Shown piece after piece: positions 35,031 to 47,062 of a DNA stretch of 64,000 nt. This DNA is from Porites lobata. Taxonomy: Eukaryota > Cnidaria > Anthozoa > Scleractinia > Poritidae. The notes below the pieces were generated by a model. The model ran no database searches, was not told the DNA's origin, and worked only from the letters and a program-made list of their open reading frames with translations. Location: positions 4,507,501-4,571,500 of the forward strand of contig CALNXK010000021.1 of assembly GCA_942486035.1 (NCBI GenBank), written 5' to 3'. The position numbers were made by a program, and so were the translations under genes. The stretch's first letter is position 1. Every line of letters starts with the position of its first letter.

Positions 35031-35710
35031 TGTGCACAAGTCGACTTTTTTGAACGACGAAGTCGCGGCCGAAATGATCGACGACCGATGGCCGGTGACT
35101 CCAAAAAGCTGATGTAGAACGTCCAGCAGGGACAGTGTAGACTGTCATTCACAAAATATAACTTTTTCTCATAATGCGTCAGTTTTAAGCTCCACTACAG
35201 GATCGCCTGTTTTTTACCGTACGCGAGAGCCTTTGCTCGTCTCGAGTTATGAAAATGAAAGACCCTTATTACCTTCATGGCTCATTCTTTATTACAAATT
35301 ATGACTTTTTTACATTTGGTACCGACTGCTTATCACATTTTTGACCTCAACGCATGCACGCAAATGAAATCGGCTCCGAGACAAAGCACTACGTAAGTTA
35401 TTGTGGGGTAGGAGGCGGTAAGCGAAATACTAAACAAAAGAATTAGTGCGCAGCAAACAGCTGGGAAAAAATTCCTTGATAGACTTTCCAAAGTTTTCCA
35501 CACAAATCTTAGCAATGCACACCAGAGAGCAGACGCTGGAGGGGATGCTCATGTGCTTAGAATACAATAGCCTCCTCCCTGGCTCCGCTCTGTTGAAAGG
35601 GGGTCTTCCCGCCCCTTAGTTCTTATCAATACCTGCAACCGCTTACCTTTCCAATTCACATGAATGAATGAGCCTGAATTGGTGACAGAAAACAGACAAA
35701 TAAATGCTTT

Positions 35711-36165
35711 GAACACAATATATAGCAACGAATCTTGACATATGCTCACTCCCCAGTATCGCTACTTGAAATACAAGAAAGTATTATTTTCAAAAGTATC
35801 TTATCTCAATATAAATCCATTACGCAGCCATTTTCCTTAAAAGCGTTAACTACATTCTGCGAAGGCAATCGTGCCATCTTTAATAAACACTAATAGTTTC
35901 AAAAATATTTTTCTAAATAGGCTTAGTTTTATACAATTGTCATTTCATTGCAAATCCTTAAGACACGTGCGTTGTAAAATATCATGTAGTTTTTTGTCTT
36001 GTGAGTTAACAAAAGCAGTTATTATTTTCATTATTGTTATGATGATGATTGTGATGATGAAGCCGATGATGACGATGATGATTATTATTATTATGAAAGA
36101 TATCACTTGTGGTGGTGTATGTTAGACTTTTACAAAGCGATGTTTCGCTGCTGGTCTTCATCAGG
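35711..36165. repeat. Retroelement-like repeat with (GAT)n, copy 1
   Basis: Homologous to 39474-41600 after removal of the insertions there. Contains (GATGAT)n(TTA)n at about 36041-36095. It ends with GAAACATCG/CTGATGAAGACCAGCAG (minus), resembling the conserved region of Penelope-like elements that can hold a hammerhead ribozyme. No reverse transcriptase is seen. Confidence 0.5.
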
Positions 36166-37116
36166 CGGTGAAATGACTACTGGTATCATCGTGTTTGTAC
36201 TGATGCTGGAAATTTTGTTGGGGAGGGGCTACGAATGCTTACCGGTCGTTTCGTTACAAAGTCAGTTCGCTACAAGTGGTTTCGCTGCATATCGAAGTCG
36301 TTTAATTTTGCAGCAGAGACTTTTAGTATCGATTTGCCAAAAACTTGGGTTTTAGCGATGATGTTATAGATGTTGTAGCTAATTTTTTATTTCAGTTAAT
36401 TTGTGTTTCTCCTTTGTTTTAAATTCATTAGCATACATTACTATACCTAAAAACAACGGAAAAATAAAAATTAACTGAAACAAAGAAATAACTACAGCAT
36501 ACATATGGATAAGGGAACACAAGCGATGGGGGAAGCTGTAAGAAACCTCTCACTTGCGTTCCCCTCCCTAACAAAACTGCAAGCTACTCAGTTTACAGCG
36601 ATTGATGCATTACGAACGTCACTTATAAGACGTCAACTTAAATTTTTTTTTTTTTAACCAAGTTATAAAGTCTATTTACCCCTCTAGAAAGGTTGAGAAG
36701 TGGATGTTTCGAGGGCTAGCCCTTCGTCAGAGCGAATGGCTAAATTTTGAATTGAGCGAACCTCAGTTGTGAGGTCCGAAATGCACCAGTCTGAGCTAAC
36801 ACGTTAGATGTCACCAACGCCCGATGAAACCCTTTCTGCGCGCAGTAAGCAATGCCATCAAAATCAAAGCGACTGCTGTTGATTAATGATGTATTTCATT
36901 TGAGATAGGTCAGTTTGGATAATGTGATAAAACAGCCAAAAGGACCACGCGCATAGCAACTCTGAAGCCACAATTATACGAGAAATAGTTGATCTAACTT
37001 CTTCATTTCTTTGCAAGAAACCACATTTTCGAGACGCTGTTCGATAGTCACCGGCCGCAAAACTGACAGCTTAGAATATTTCGTCTGATCTAAACACCAG
37101 AAACAAATGTTTTAGC
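36166..37116. other. Intergenic sequence, no gene seen
   Basis: No supported gene. A tract near 36660-36790 (GGTTGAGAAGTGGATGTTTCG) is repeated at about 43620-43745 and is probably an interspersed repeat. Confidence 0.4.
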
Positions 37117-37506
37117 CTACTGCTCGGAATCTCTGAACAGAAAACGTCCATAAAAGTGTCGTTGTACACCTTCCATAAATGAACGCGACACATTTACAAC
37201 AAAAGGGCTGCCGTGAATGTGAGCACCACGTAAGCACACGTTCAACATGTAAGAACCTGTCTCCGCATCTTCAGGGACAGCGTAAGTAACCGAAAATTTA
37301 CCATTCCCTTCCTCCTCTATAACTCCTGTAGCCTGCTTGTTACCAAATTTGTCTTCGAGCTCCACCATAAATAAGTCGCTACCCAGAGACCGCCGACGTT
37401 TTTGAGCGTCATGAGCATTGATAGCAAAGGAGCTCTGCCTTCCCAAGAATGCCAGATCTAGCTCGAAATATGAGCATCGGCGAGCATCTGCACTGTTGGG
37501 TATCAT
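37117..37506 (-). pseudogene. Orphan TRIM filamin fragment C
   Basis: An open frame of 129 codons encodes one filamin repeat, very similar to that of gene D (SLGSDLFMVELEDKFGNK, GAHIHGSPFVVNVSRSFMEG). Homology to D starts abruptly at the GTGCAGA tract in mid-exon. The coiled coil, B-boxes and RING are absent from the 7 kb upstream. It keeps a normal C-terminus that D has lost. It is most likely a truncated duplicate, though the preserved frame suggests recent origin. A CAG just upstream could serve as a splice acceptor. Confidence 0.65.
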
Positions 37507-39473
37507 TCGAAATATAAGGAATTGTATGGGAAAAAACCTATCGTTTCTGTAACCTACGGAAATGAAAGGATTTCAATAAGACATAGCTTACCTTACATAA
37601 AATGTGTGTTACGTCTCTCCTGTGTGGTCCAAGGGCCGATTTATGGCCGTTTCAGTTATAGGTTGAACTGTAAACGGTTTTCTCCCCCCCTTTTTTTTCA
37701 GGTTTTTTTTGTGGAGAGAATAAAACCGACAGTCTGTATCTCTTGCCGGATCTCTAGCTAATGAAGAGATGCAAATGCCAGACGTCACTTGAAGTGGCAA
37801 TCAAAACAAAACTGAATACAGGGCTCTGTGTAAGGCTAATTTTGTTAGCCGAAATATTGGCCTCAAATAAATCACCCCTTTGCCGTATTGCCAGCCTTGC
37901 ATTCCTTTTTGTTCTCGACTAGGTTGTCAAAGGGGTACTGGTTCAGCAAACGGTACAGTAACACATTCGTCACAATCCAACTGAATGACGCCAGTCGTAT
38001 AATACTATTCGATTTCTTTGACGATATCCAGTCAGATCGTTTCCAGCAAATTATACAGGTCAGCAACAGGTAAAATTGTTCAAACAGTTCAGAACAAAGG
38101 GTCAGCAATACGTACAAACGTGAAAACAGGTAAGCGAGACAGACATTAGATCTCGGAAAAATTACTACTCTAAGCCCTAGTTATTTTACGCGGCATATTT
38201 ACCTAATCAAACGTCAATCACTGATAGAAATATCAAATCAATTGAAATTACCTATTGTTCATCTTATCGACGAAAAAGGTACCATTTGTCCACGAAAGGG
38301 GTACCTTTTCTGTGAAAAATGGTATATAAAAGGGTGAAGGAGTTGGACCTTAGGGCGGACCCTTCCCGTTGAAAACTTTCTTGAGCAGCCCCTTTCGGGA
38401 GGAGGGGTCATAAACACAACTACTAAGAATGTGCAAAACGTCATTTCCGCCTCCGTAATCATTCGTTCCCGCTACGGTGAATTGAAAGGTCTTCAGTGAA
38501 GCCCATCCTTTCATAGCCGATAACGTAGAAATGTTATCGAAAAGCGTTGAAATAAGCCCATATACAACCTTCCGTATTTTCATTATAAAAAATGTAGCAC
38601 AAAAGTTGGTTGCTTCTCGAGTAGTTCCAGTAGCCTGCGAAGCGTGCAGTTTTTTGGTGTGTTTTACGTCGTCTGGTGGTTCGTAAAGCAGATACAGCAG
38701 GATCCAGCAGCGCAAAAGTAACCTGAGATTAGCCCCAATTTTAGCAGTTTTCATACGAAAATAGAGCCTGATCTCAGGTTACGCGGTCAACAAAACAGGA
38801 GGGGGCGAGGGATGAAGGCAGAAAACCTTGGGTCTCGCGCCTGTATATCTCACTTTGCGAACTACAAACGAAAAAGACGCCAAACAACGGCCCGCATTTT
38901 TATTACAACGAAAAATATCGTAGCTAGATTACAAAAGAGTGGCTATTTTTAGAAAATGCGAAGGGTGTTTTTGACAGGCATATACTTTATTTATACTCTA
39001 TTTATTCATTTATCAGATTACAGGGGAGATACCCTACCACCAAAAAAAAAAATTTCTGGTGGCAGAGCAGCCCAAATAGAAAACCATGGGGCTTATTACA
39101 TTCAGGCTCAGATTAACAAACAATTCAAAGTTATTTAAGTACATAAATGACAAGAAAAAGCTAAATATAGGTAACATGCTTAAGACTGGGGTATAATTAT
39201 CAATCAACAATATTGAATTGATTTTAGGGTATGTTATTATTGATTCTAATCAAAAGTATATTCTGGACTTATAATTAGTTGATCTTTTCAACTTAAAATG
39301 AATACTTTATTTCATCGCATGAATTCTTTTTATTAACTATGCATTCACGAGTTCACCACAGGTTTTACTTTGATTTAAGTTATCACCGTTCTGCAGCCGC
39401 CTATCCGGCTAAATTCACATGAGCTTTAAATTGACGACTGCATAAAAATTCTTGGATAAATGCTTTAAATTAA
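37507..39473. other. Intergenic sequence, no gene seen
   Basis: No gene is supported. It holds a short inverted pair TAACCTGAGATTAG/CTGATCTCAGGTTA (38717-38783) and a retroelement-like AT-rich tail near 38975-39140. Confidence 0.35.
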
Positions 39474-39572
39474 ACACAATATATAGCAACAAATCTTCAT
39501 ATGTGCTCACTCCCCAGTATCGCTACTTAAAATACAAGAAATATTATTTTCCAAAGTATCTTATACAATATA

Positions 39573-41024
39573 CCCTGGGTACCAGAGGTTTTTCACGCGT
39601 GCGGCGGGAGTTTTCGGTGTTGGCCGAAGGCCGACACATCTTCGGCCGTAGGCCGAAGCCGCAAGACTGAACCTCCGACACGGAGCGGTGCTTTTTACCG
39701 TCCCCGTTGACCTTTGAACTTTTTTATCGGATTACATTTACGCCAATCAGATTGAAAGTGTCCGACTGTGATCATGTGGGCCGGCACGTGAAGAAATGTC
39801 CAAAGACCCACATTATCCTTAGAAAGACAAGTTCGAGTTTAAAATTCATTGCTTTAAAAGCAATCGTGACTGGGTCAAATCGAAGTTCTCCATAACTGAT
39901 GTAGCTTCAGTTTAAGCTGCAATCCATTCTTCGAGGTTTGGATCTGAAAATCACCATCCGTGAGAATTTAACATCCTGCTAAAAACGCTGACGAGCTGGG
40001 CCCAGCGTAACAAAACATTGCAGGAAACCGTCACTCCCACGGACAAAAAGAAAATCGCTTGTAATATTCAGATCCAGGAGGCACTTTGGAGAAATTAAAC
40101 AACCTAAAACCCTCATTTAGCCGCATTGAAGAGCTTAACATTTCAAAAGAGGTCAAAGAAAATGCTCTTGCATCAGAGGGCAAATCATATGCCGACCAGA
40201 CACAATAACCGCAGAAAATCAATATGCGTGTCACGACCTCTCAGTATGAAACAATCAGCAAAAATCAAATTTGCTTAGCCTGCGTAGCAGGTGTCGAAAG
40301 GGGTAGGGGTGCTTTTCTCCCTCCCCCTCTCCCTCCCGTTTTTGCGCCTGCCACGCAGGCTAAATTTGCTCAGTTGAAACGTTTTTCTCCAGAGCATAAT
40401 CTACCCATCACGGAAAAAAATTCATCGGAACAAGCAGCATTTTGGCATGAGGTAAAAGTCGTGTGTTGCCTCCTGACCCCTCTTTTATACTAAGAATACA
40501 TGTTTTGTTTTTATATTCCTAATCCATCAATACAAGCTATTTCAAAACATGTTGTAATCGTTTGAAATAGGAAATTAGTAAAGCTTAAACCGTATCGCAG
40601 CAAAAGCTGAATTGGTGATAATAGCTTAATTGAGTTGAATAAAATTAAATACTCCACTTGTTTGCTCATAGCTTTTAACTTGTCTACACCGTCAAACCCT
40701 TCCAGTTTATTGCTTATCATGCTCTTTCAAAACTTTCCAAAGCTGCCATCACAACACTCCTCGCGAGTACAACAACAGCAAAGTTGGAAATATTCTTTCA
40801 CGTGCTGGTCTATTCTTGTCAACCAATTGTAGCGTCTGTTAGATTCAAAGTCCCTCAGGCGGTCGTTAGGAGCCAATCAGCCGTCTTGTCCAAAATCTGG
40901 ACCAACTGATTTAACCGTGCTAACGATTGGATCGGCGCTCTGCTCCAGAGGCTTTTCGCGCGGGCCACTATAAAGACTTGACAGAAACCGGAAACCGCGC
41001 TAGAAAAGTCTCTGGCACCCAGGG
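39573..41024. mobile_element. 1.45 kb DNA element with CCCTGGGT termini
   Basis: Termini read TATACCCTGGGTACCAGAG and, inverted, TATACCCTGGGTGCCAGAG. Flanking TACAA repeats suggest a target duplication of about 5 bases. The copy at 35803 is uninterrupted at this point. A 48-codon plus-strand tract (about 40063-40208) has protein-like composition (IEELNISKEVKENALASEG) but no recognised family. A small hairpin MITE is nested at 40276-40372. Confidence 0.6.
40276..40372. mobile_element. 97-base TAGCCTGCG hairpin MITE
   Basis: TAGCCTGCGTAGCAGG at the left pairs with CCTGCCACGCAGGCTA at the right. The interior is pyrimidine-rich. It is nested in the larger DNA element. Confidence 0.6.
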
Positions 41025-41600
41025 TATATACAATATAAATCCATTAGGAAGCTATCTACATTAAGCTAAGAGCGTTAATTACAGTTTGCGAAGGTAATCG
41101 TGCGGTCTTTAATAACTACAGGACTACATGGGCTAATGATGAACACTAATGGTTTCAAAATATTTTTTCTAAACATGCTTAGTTTTATACAATTTTCTTG
41201 CATTGCGCATCTTAAGACACGTCACTGACACGTGATTTGAAAAATAACACGTAGTTTTTATCTTGTGACTTACTTAAAAGAATTATTATTATCATTAGTA
41301 TTATGTATTATGATGATGATGATGATGACGATGATGATTATTATTATTATGAAAGATATTATATGGTGATCAGTATGTTAGACTTTTACAAAGTCCTTCG
41401 AAGGTCCGCGGTTTTGTGCCGCTTCCCATCCTCACTGAAGCTGGCTTTACTCGCCTTAGGGTTTCTGACAAAGTTTCCCGGGGTTACCAATAAAAAAGAG
41501 GTCCACTTGGTGCAAGTCTAGCTACGCAGCTGTGTGCATGATAGGCCGGTTTAGTTTTCGTCATTTGTTGCGACGTTTCGACTGCTGGTCTTCATCAGGC

Positions 41601-43183
41601 GATGAACGGACTATTGGTAGACAAGAAAACCTCGCTTAAAATTTGGGTTAATCCTGGGTGAAACTTAACCATCTTTCGAGGAAACAGGACCTGGATTAGC
41701 ACTAACCGGCATTTCAGGAACCAGGCCTGTATTTTGCGATTATCCTACTTTTCTACCAGAAGGTCTTCGTGCAGCGAAGGTCGGTTGGAAGGTCTCCAGC
41801 CTTCCCTTTTTTCATAGTGTTCAGTACTCGATGGAAAGAAAGTCGACTAAACGGCGTTTAAACCGGCCGTAGGACACAGAGTGGCTATGAACTAAAGGTA
41901 TTAGGGAGCTTTATGAATCAATATTGCGCGTGATCATGATTTTTTTTTCTCTTAGCGTCGTAGATTCGAATACATGTGATAAAATTCGAACAATAAGGGC
42001 CGTAATCACATGTATTAAGCAAGAAATATCGACCTTCGTTATCTTAAAGGCTACTAGTACAGATAGACAAACAAGAAGACTTCATATCTTTAAAAGTTGT
42101 GCATTTATTGGCGTCAGATAATACACTAATAGTTCTAGTATATTCCGACCAAATGACCTCTGAAGCCCGGACCCACACATAGTGCTCTTGGGCTGCCTGT
42201 GTTTACAACGGCAGCTACAAATAAATTATAAAATTTAACCTATCGATGCGACAAACAATCCTCCGAAGCACAATCTATCCGGTATTGACTCAAGTAATCT
42301 TCAAGGAAATTTCCTTGCCAGAATACTGACCCCTTCTTTTGACAAAATAAAGTTTTGTGATATTTCTTTTTCCAATTTTGAGCAGGCTTGTTTAACGTTG
42401 TGCAGCTTGCATGCTGCATTACTATTATATGAAACAGTAGGTCTATTTGGCTTAAGCGTAACATGAAAGAATAACCCATGCTGCGTGGCACCTTTCAGAC
42501 CTTTGTTTGGGTTACTATCTCACTGAACCACACGGCATTATTCACCGCTCCTTGTTCTGCTTAAAATAATTATAGTCAAATTCCTTTTAAAAATAACCAC
42601 TTTGAAAATACAAAGTGATTGCTTCGGCATAAAGCGCTCTTGAAAGCACCCAACAGATTGCAGCCCTCATCCGGCTTTACACATATATTATCACACATGG
42701 CGTTGAGATGTGATAAAAGATACAAAATTTCAGCCATCTTTGGTCGATAAAAAAAGTCTTCAAAATGTGGATACTTCTGGGTACTTCTTAGCCTGTACAA
42801 TATTCAGGACTTCAGTTTGCTGGCGTGAGGTCCACATGTGGAAGACTTCATCATATAATCCAAAAAATCGTGAAAATTCATGACCTTGTTGTGGGTCACT
42901 CACTTTGTGATGCGAAGAATAAGTGCAACAATGATTTTAAATGTTTCTATGCGGAAACTTCGCCCTTGAGCCATTGCAAACCGGAGAAACCATGTCAAAT
43001 AACAAAATAACACAATTTTCTTACTTTTACTGGAACACAGAGAAAAAAGCCGGCGAGAAAACGACCTTATTTCACGACGAAATCTGCCATGACTGCCATA
43101 TTGCGTGATGCTTCTGGAAAAATGCATCATGGGATACTATTCGATCGTCGCCTGTTCTAACACTGTACAATCAGCGAATCGGA
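41601..43183. other. Intergenic sequence, no gene seen
   Basis: No domain-bearing reading frame or recognisable repeat termini. Confidence 0.35.
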
Positions 43184-43552
43184 CACAGGGTCCAGAGGAG
43201 ATGTGTTCGTCGTTAGAACATCAAAACCCGTCGAAAACCTCTGAAAAAATGGGTTATTTTGATCGCGTTAAGGTTTCGTTACACATTCTATAGACCGCAA
43301 ACCAAGAGACTGAGGGCTCGTAAGCGACGGCCTTCGGTCACCCTTCGGGCGACGTGCCGTGAGCCAGCGAGGATATGGCTTGCGGATTGATTTTCAAAAG
43401 GCGATCTGGGTCAGATAAGAAGCGAAGAAATCGTTTACAGCAGTAGATTTATAAAGATCCCATTGGGCTAATTAATCGTGCTAAGCGACAGGTATAGACA
43501 TTTTTCAAGGTAAGTAATTCATTTATTCACACGAAACTCCTCTGGACCCTGT
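43184..43552. mobile_element. hAT-like MITE with 8-bp TSD
   Basis: Ends CACAGGGTCCAGAGGAG and CTCCTCTGGACCCTGT, flanked by the 8-base duplication GAATCGGA (43176-43183 and 43553-43560). 8-bp target duplications and CA(C)AGGG-type ends fit the hAT superfamily. Non-coding. Confidence 0.7.
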
Positions 43553-44549
43553 GAATCGGACCATAAAGTGAGACACGAAAATTTGGTTTTATCAACTGAG
43601 GTTAATAGACTTAATATAAAGTCTATTTACTCTTCTAAAAAGGTTAAAAAGCGGATGTTTCGATGGCTAGCCCTTACTTCAGAGCGGATGACTGAATTTC
43701 AAATTGAGTGAACCTCATGAGTAAGGTCCGAAATGCACTAATCTCTTAACTTCATGTCGGGATGGGGTCGGGATCATTTCGGGGGCCGTACAGATTTTCA
43801 CAGCCAGTAGAAATTAACATCTTTCAGCTGTTTAATGGCTAACACGCGACCTGCGTTGTCAAAAACGTTTCCGGATTTTGGGTTTTTCCTCTACTTCAAT
43901 TAAACCGTTACCATAGCACCCAATCCTAGTCAAATAAATGCGGCAATAACGAGCAAAGCTGCAAAATTAAATGTTGGCGGGAATGTACCGGTTCGTTTTC
44001 ACCCTCCCATATCTCTGTTTCTTCTGTATTTAGAGGCTCTATTAGACTACGAGTAGTCCCCATTTTTCCTCAGGGATAGTAGAGCGAGCGAAATGCGAGC
44101 GCGGGTGAAAATCACCCCACACGAAAAAAGGCGACACGTTATGGCTCTACAGGAACAATTTAACTTTGGGAATCTAAACTTGCCATGTTTCAGTAAGAAG
44201 GTAAAAAAACTTGAGAGCAAGAACGTGAAAACACGTGAACTCTGAAGATCAAAACCAACGAACACAGATGAAAACACAGAAAAGGGATTGAAATCCACCG
44301 ATCACAAATCGCAAACCATGACATTTTGAACTGTTGAAGTAAACTACTGTTTCCTAAGTGGTCTGCTAGAAAGCGCCGAGCCTTCAAATTGTGATCGACG
44401 TCGCAGAAAAACCGAAAATCCAAAGACGTTTTTGACATCACGGGTAGCGTGTTATCCAGCTGTAAAGCGTTTTATCTGAACGTCAGAGACAATTGTTTCA
44501 GAACTATTGTTCTAATTCTCTGGCAAGTACTCGGGCAGGACTAGTCAGT
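43553..44549. other. 3' flank of gene D locus, with repeat fragments
   Basis: Contains the repeat at 43620-43745 shared with 36660-36790, and half of the AGACTACGAGTAGTC hairpin family (44044-44110; full copy 58635-58790). Positions 44504-44549 hold the former C-terminal codons and TAG stop of gene D, cut off by the MITE. Confidence 0.5.
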
Positions 44550-44935
44550 CAGGGGCACCCAACGTCAATTTTTGGAAAATATCTGTTTGGAAGACGATTT
44601 GAGATCTAGAATTTTCTAGAATTTTCTTGCTTGCCTGCCGCTCCTAGGATTTTCGAACATCTAAAAAATGCTACAATTGCCCATTTTTAACGGATTTTTA
44701 CCCTAAAAAGGTCACCTAGAATTTTCGGGAGCCTTTTTTTCTGGCTTCAATTTTCGAAAAGGTAACTTTTGATCCCCATAATTTTCGGATCAATAGACTT
44801 TCAGCTAGGATTTCCGAACAGATGAAAAATTTTTAGGGGATAAGAATATTCCTATATCTACCATTAAATACTAAAATACGCTTAACAAAGCTATGTTTAA
44901 GTGTTTTCTTACTATATTATCTTTGGGCGCCCCTG
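44550..44935. mobile_element. hAT-like MITE, copy 2, inserted in gene D
   Basis: CAGGGGCACCC...GGGCGCCCCTG ends, flanked by AGTCAGT on both sides (44543-44549 and 44936-44942). It lies inside the last coding exon of gene D and provides its present stop codon. Confidence 0.8.
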
Positions 44936-46410
44936 AGTCAGTATACGTCCAAGACCTTCCATAAAGGAACGCGACACATTTACAATAAAAGGACTGCCTT
45001 GAATGTGAGCACCACGTAAGCAGACGTTCAACATGTAATAGCCTGTCTCCGCATCTTCAGGGATAGTGTAAGTAACTGAATATTTACCATCGCCTTCCTC
45101 CTCTATAACTCCATTTGCCTGCTTGTTACAAAATTCGTCTTTGAGCTCCACCATAAACAAGTCGCTGCCCAGAGACCGCTGACGTTTCTGAGCGTCATAT
45201 GCAAAGATAGCAAAGGAGCTCTCTGCTCCCAAGAATGCCAGACGTAGTCCTACGCCACTAGCAAATGTATTTTCTGCACAGGCCGTGAAGTCTTCAATGA
45301 CGCTAACTTCATCCTTGAGCGCGTCCAGCAGCTCTTGCAATTTCGTGCGATCAAAGATAAGCTTTGGTTCAAAGTTGACCTCTGGCTTAAGCAGCGTTGG
45401 TTGATTTTCTATGTCCCTGATCGTCGATTCAATAGTTGTCCAGGCAAGCAGATGCTCAGCGTTACCAGATTGGATGCTGGATAAAACACTCTCGAATGAA
45501 CTCTCCATTCTTTCTTGAAATCTTCGCAGGCGGTCTTGCAGCTCTGTGAGGGTAGCTGTCTTGTTATTGTACTGCTCTTCCAACTCATTCTTCAGAGTTT
45601 CCTCTTTGGCGGTGATTGCGGCATGAATCTATAAAGCATAACATACATGACGTCTAAGAAATTATCTAAACAAATGGATCAAGAGAGCCAGACCAGAAGT
45701 CTGTCACTGAATTCTGATCGCTTTCTTGGTATTGTTGAATTTGTAAAGTCATTATTTGTTGTGGGATCTAAAGAAAAAATAATTGATATACAACAACATT
45801 TATTGGCATTTCCATGAGTAGATGGAATTGCCGATTACAATATTGATCATGTTAAGGTAAAGGAAAACAAAAGAAGAGAGCAAAATGCTGGCAGATGTCC
45901 ATGTACAAGAAACAAGTAAATCAGTTATGAAAACGTTTACCACACACTTTGACGAGTTTTGACATTGGTACACACCTTATAGCTAGTCACTCATGATCTG
46001 GTTTTGTTCATTTGTAGTTCCCGCTCTTACGCAGTAAATTGCTGTACAAAACCTCGATTTAACGTAATGTATATAACTAAGTCCTCGGCAAGCTTCGGTA
46101 TGAGAAACGATATTCTTCACTCGAGTAACAATAAAATATATGAAAAGAGCCTCGATACGCCGTATAACATTATTGTAAACAGCATTTTGCCAGTCCCTTG
46201 GCTTATATAGTCGAGGTCCCTCTGTAGTCGAAATCACATTCCTTAAATCTAAATTAAACGGTATAAATATATGCTTATTGAGTAGGTCTGGCTTGTCAGG
46301 GACTAGCTTACCTACGTATACAGAGCTGCCACCACAGGGAACCCGAACGCTGCATTAGCTAATAAAATAATCAGTTGCTATTTACCTGTGGTTCCTTAGT
46401 CGTTTTGAAC

Positions 46411-46849
46411 GTAGCCTGTTCCAGGCTCTCAGATAGTGGGGAAGACGCGAAAGTAAAAGGCACGTGAAAAGTTGACGGGGCAGGAAAAAGGAAAAGGAAG
46501 GGAGAGAGAGCCTGAAATCAGTTCTTTTATTAAAGACCCTATTCCCCCAATTTTGGCACGTTTGAGATAATTATCTTTGTTCAACACAGAAGCTATCGTG
46601 GATCCCTCTATTTCACGTGCCTGGACGCCGCACGCCATCTTTCTGAGTGATAGGAACGACCCGCTTTGAGAGTGTTGATATAATCTGTCAAATCTGACCA
46701 ATCAGAGGCTATACCAGGAGCTGGTATACCGCAATAGGTTGCTTAAAGAAATGATTACAGGCTCCGCCGCCCCCGCTCTCCTCAGTTTCTTCCGTTGTAT
46801 TTTCTAATTCGGGCTTTCTCAATTCAGCGGACCATCTCGGAACAGGCTA
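46411..46849. mobile_element. MITE with TAGCCTGTTCC termini in gene D intron
   Basis: GTAGCCTGTTCCAGG at the left and CGGAACAGGCTA at the right form inverted ends. The interior is pyrimidine/purine-skewed and non-coding. Confidence 0.5.
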
Positions 46850-46941
46850 TTTTGAAAGGGGTTTGAATCTAATTAGAGACGCTTAACATTGCTAGTATCA
46901 AATGCTTGCTTGTCTGGCGCGTCGTAAATAGGATGCGGCAA

Positions 46942-46950
<9 letters not shown>

Positions 46951-46972
<22 letters not shown>

Positions 46973-47026
46973 GGCCTCTGAGTCAATACCCGATTTGGCC
47001 TTCGGCCTCATGGGCTATTGACTGAG

Positions 47027-47053
<27 letters not shown>
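46951..47053. repeat. 103-base hairpin in gene D intron
   Basis: CAATTATTCCTC at the left pairs with GAGGAATAATTG at the right. Internal GGCCTTCGGCC and GAGTCAATA/TATTGACTG tracts form further stems. It resembles the hairpin at 31391-31490 in design. Confidence 0.6.

Positions 47054-47062
<9 letters not shown>

Larger units (their letters stand above)
39474..41600. repeat. Retroelement-like repeat with (GAT)n, copy 2
   Basis: Second copy of 35711-36165, expanded by a DNA element (39573-41024) and another segment (about 41405-41565). The (GAT)n(TTA)n tract is at 41311-41349. The terminal CTGATGAAGACCAGCAG...GAAACGTCG motif (minus, 41568-41600) is retained. Confidence 0.55.

Noticed and set aside
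36041..36095. Asp-rich or Met/Ile-rich coding from the (GAT)n tract
   Set aside because: It is a microsatellite shared with 41311-41349 and codes differently in each copy.
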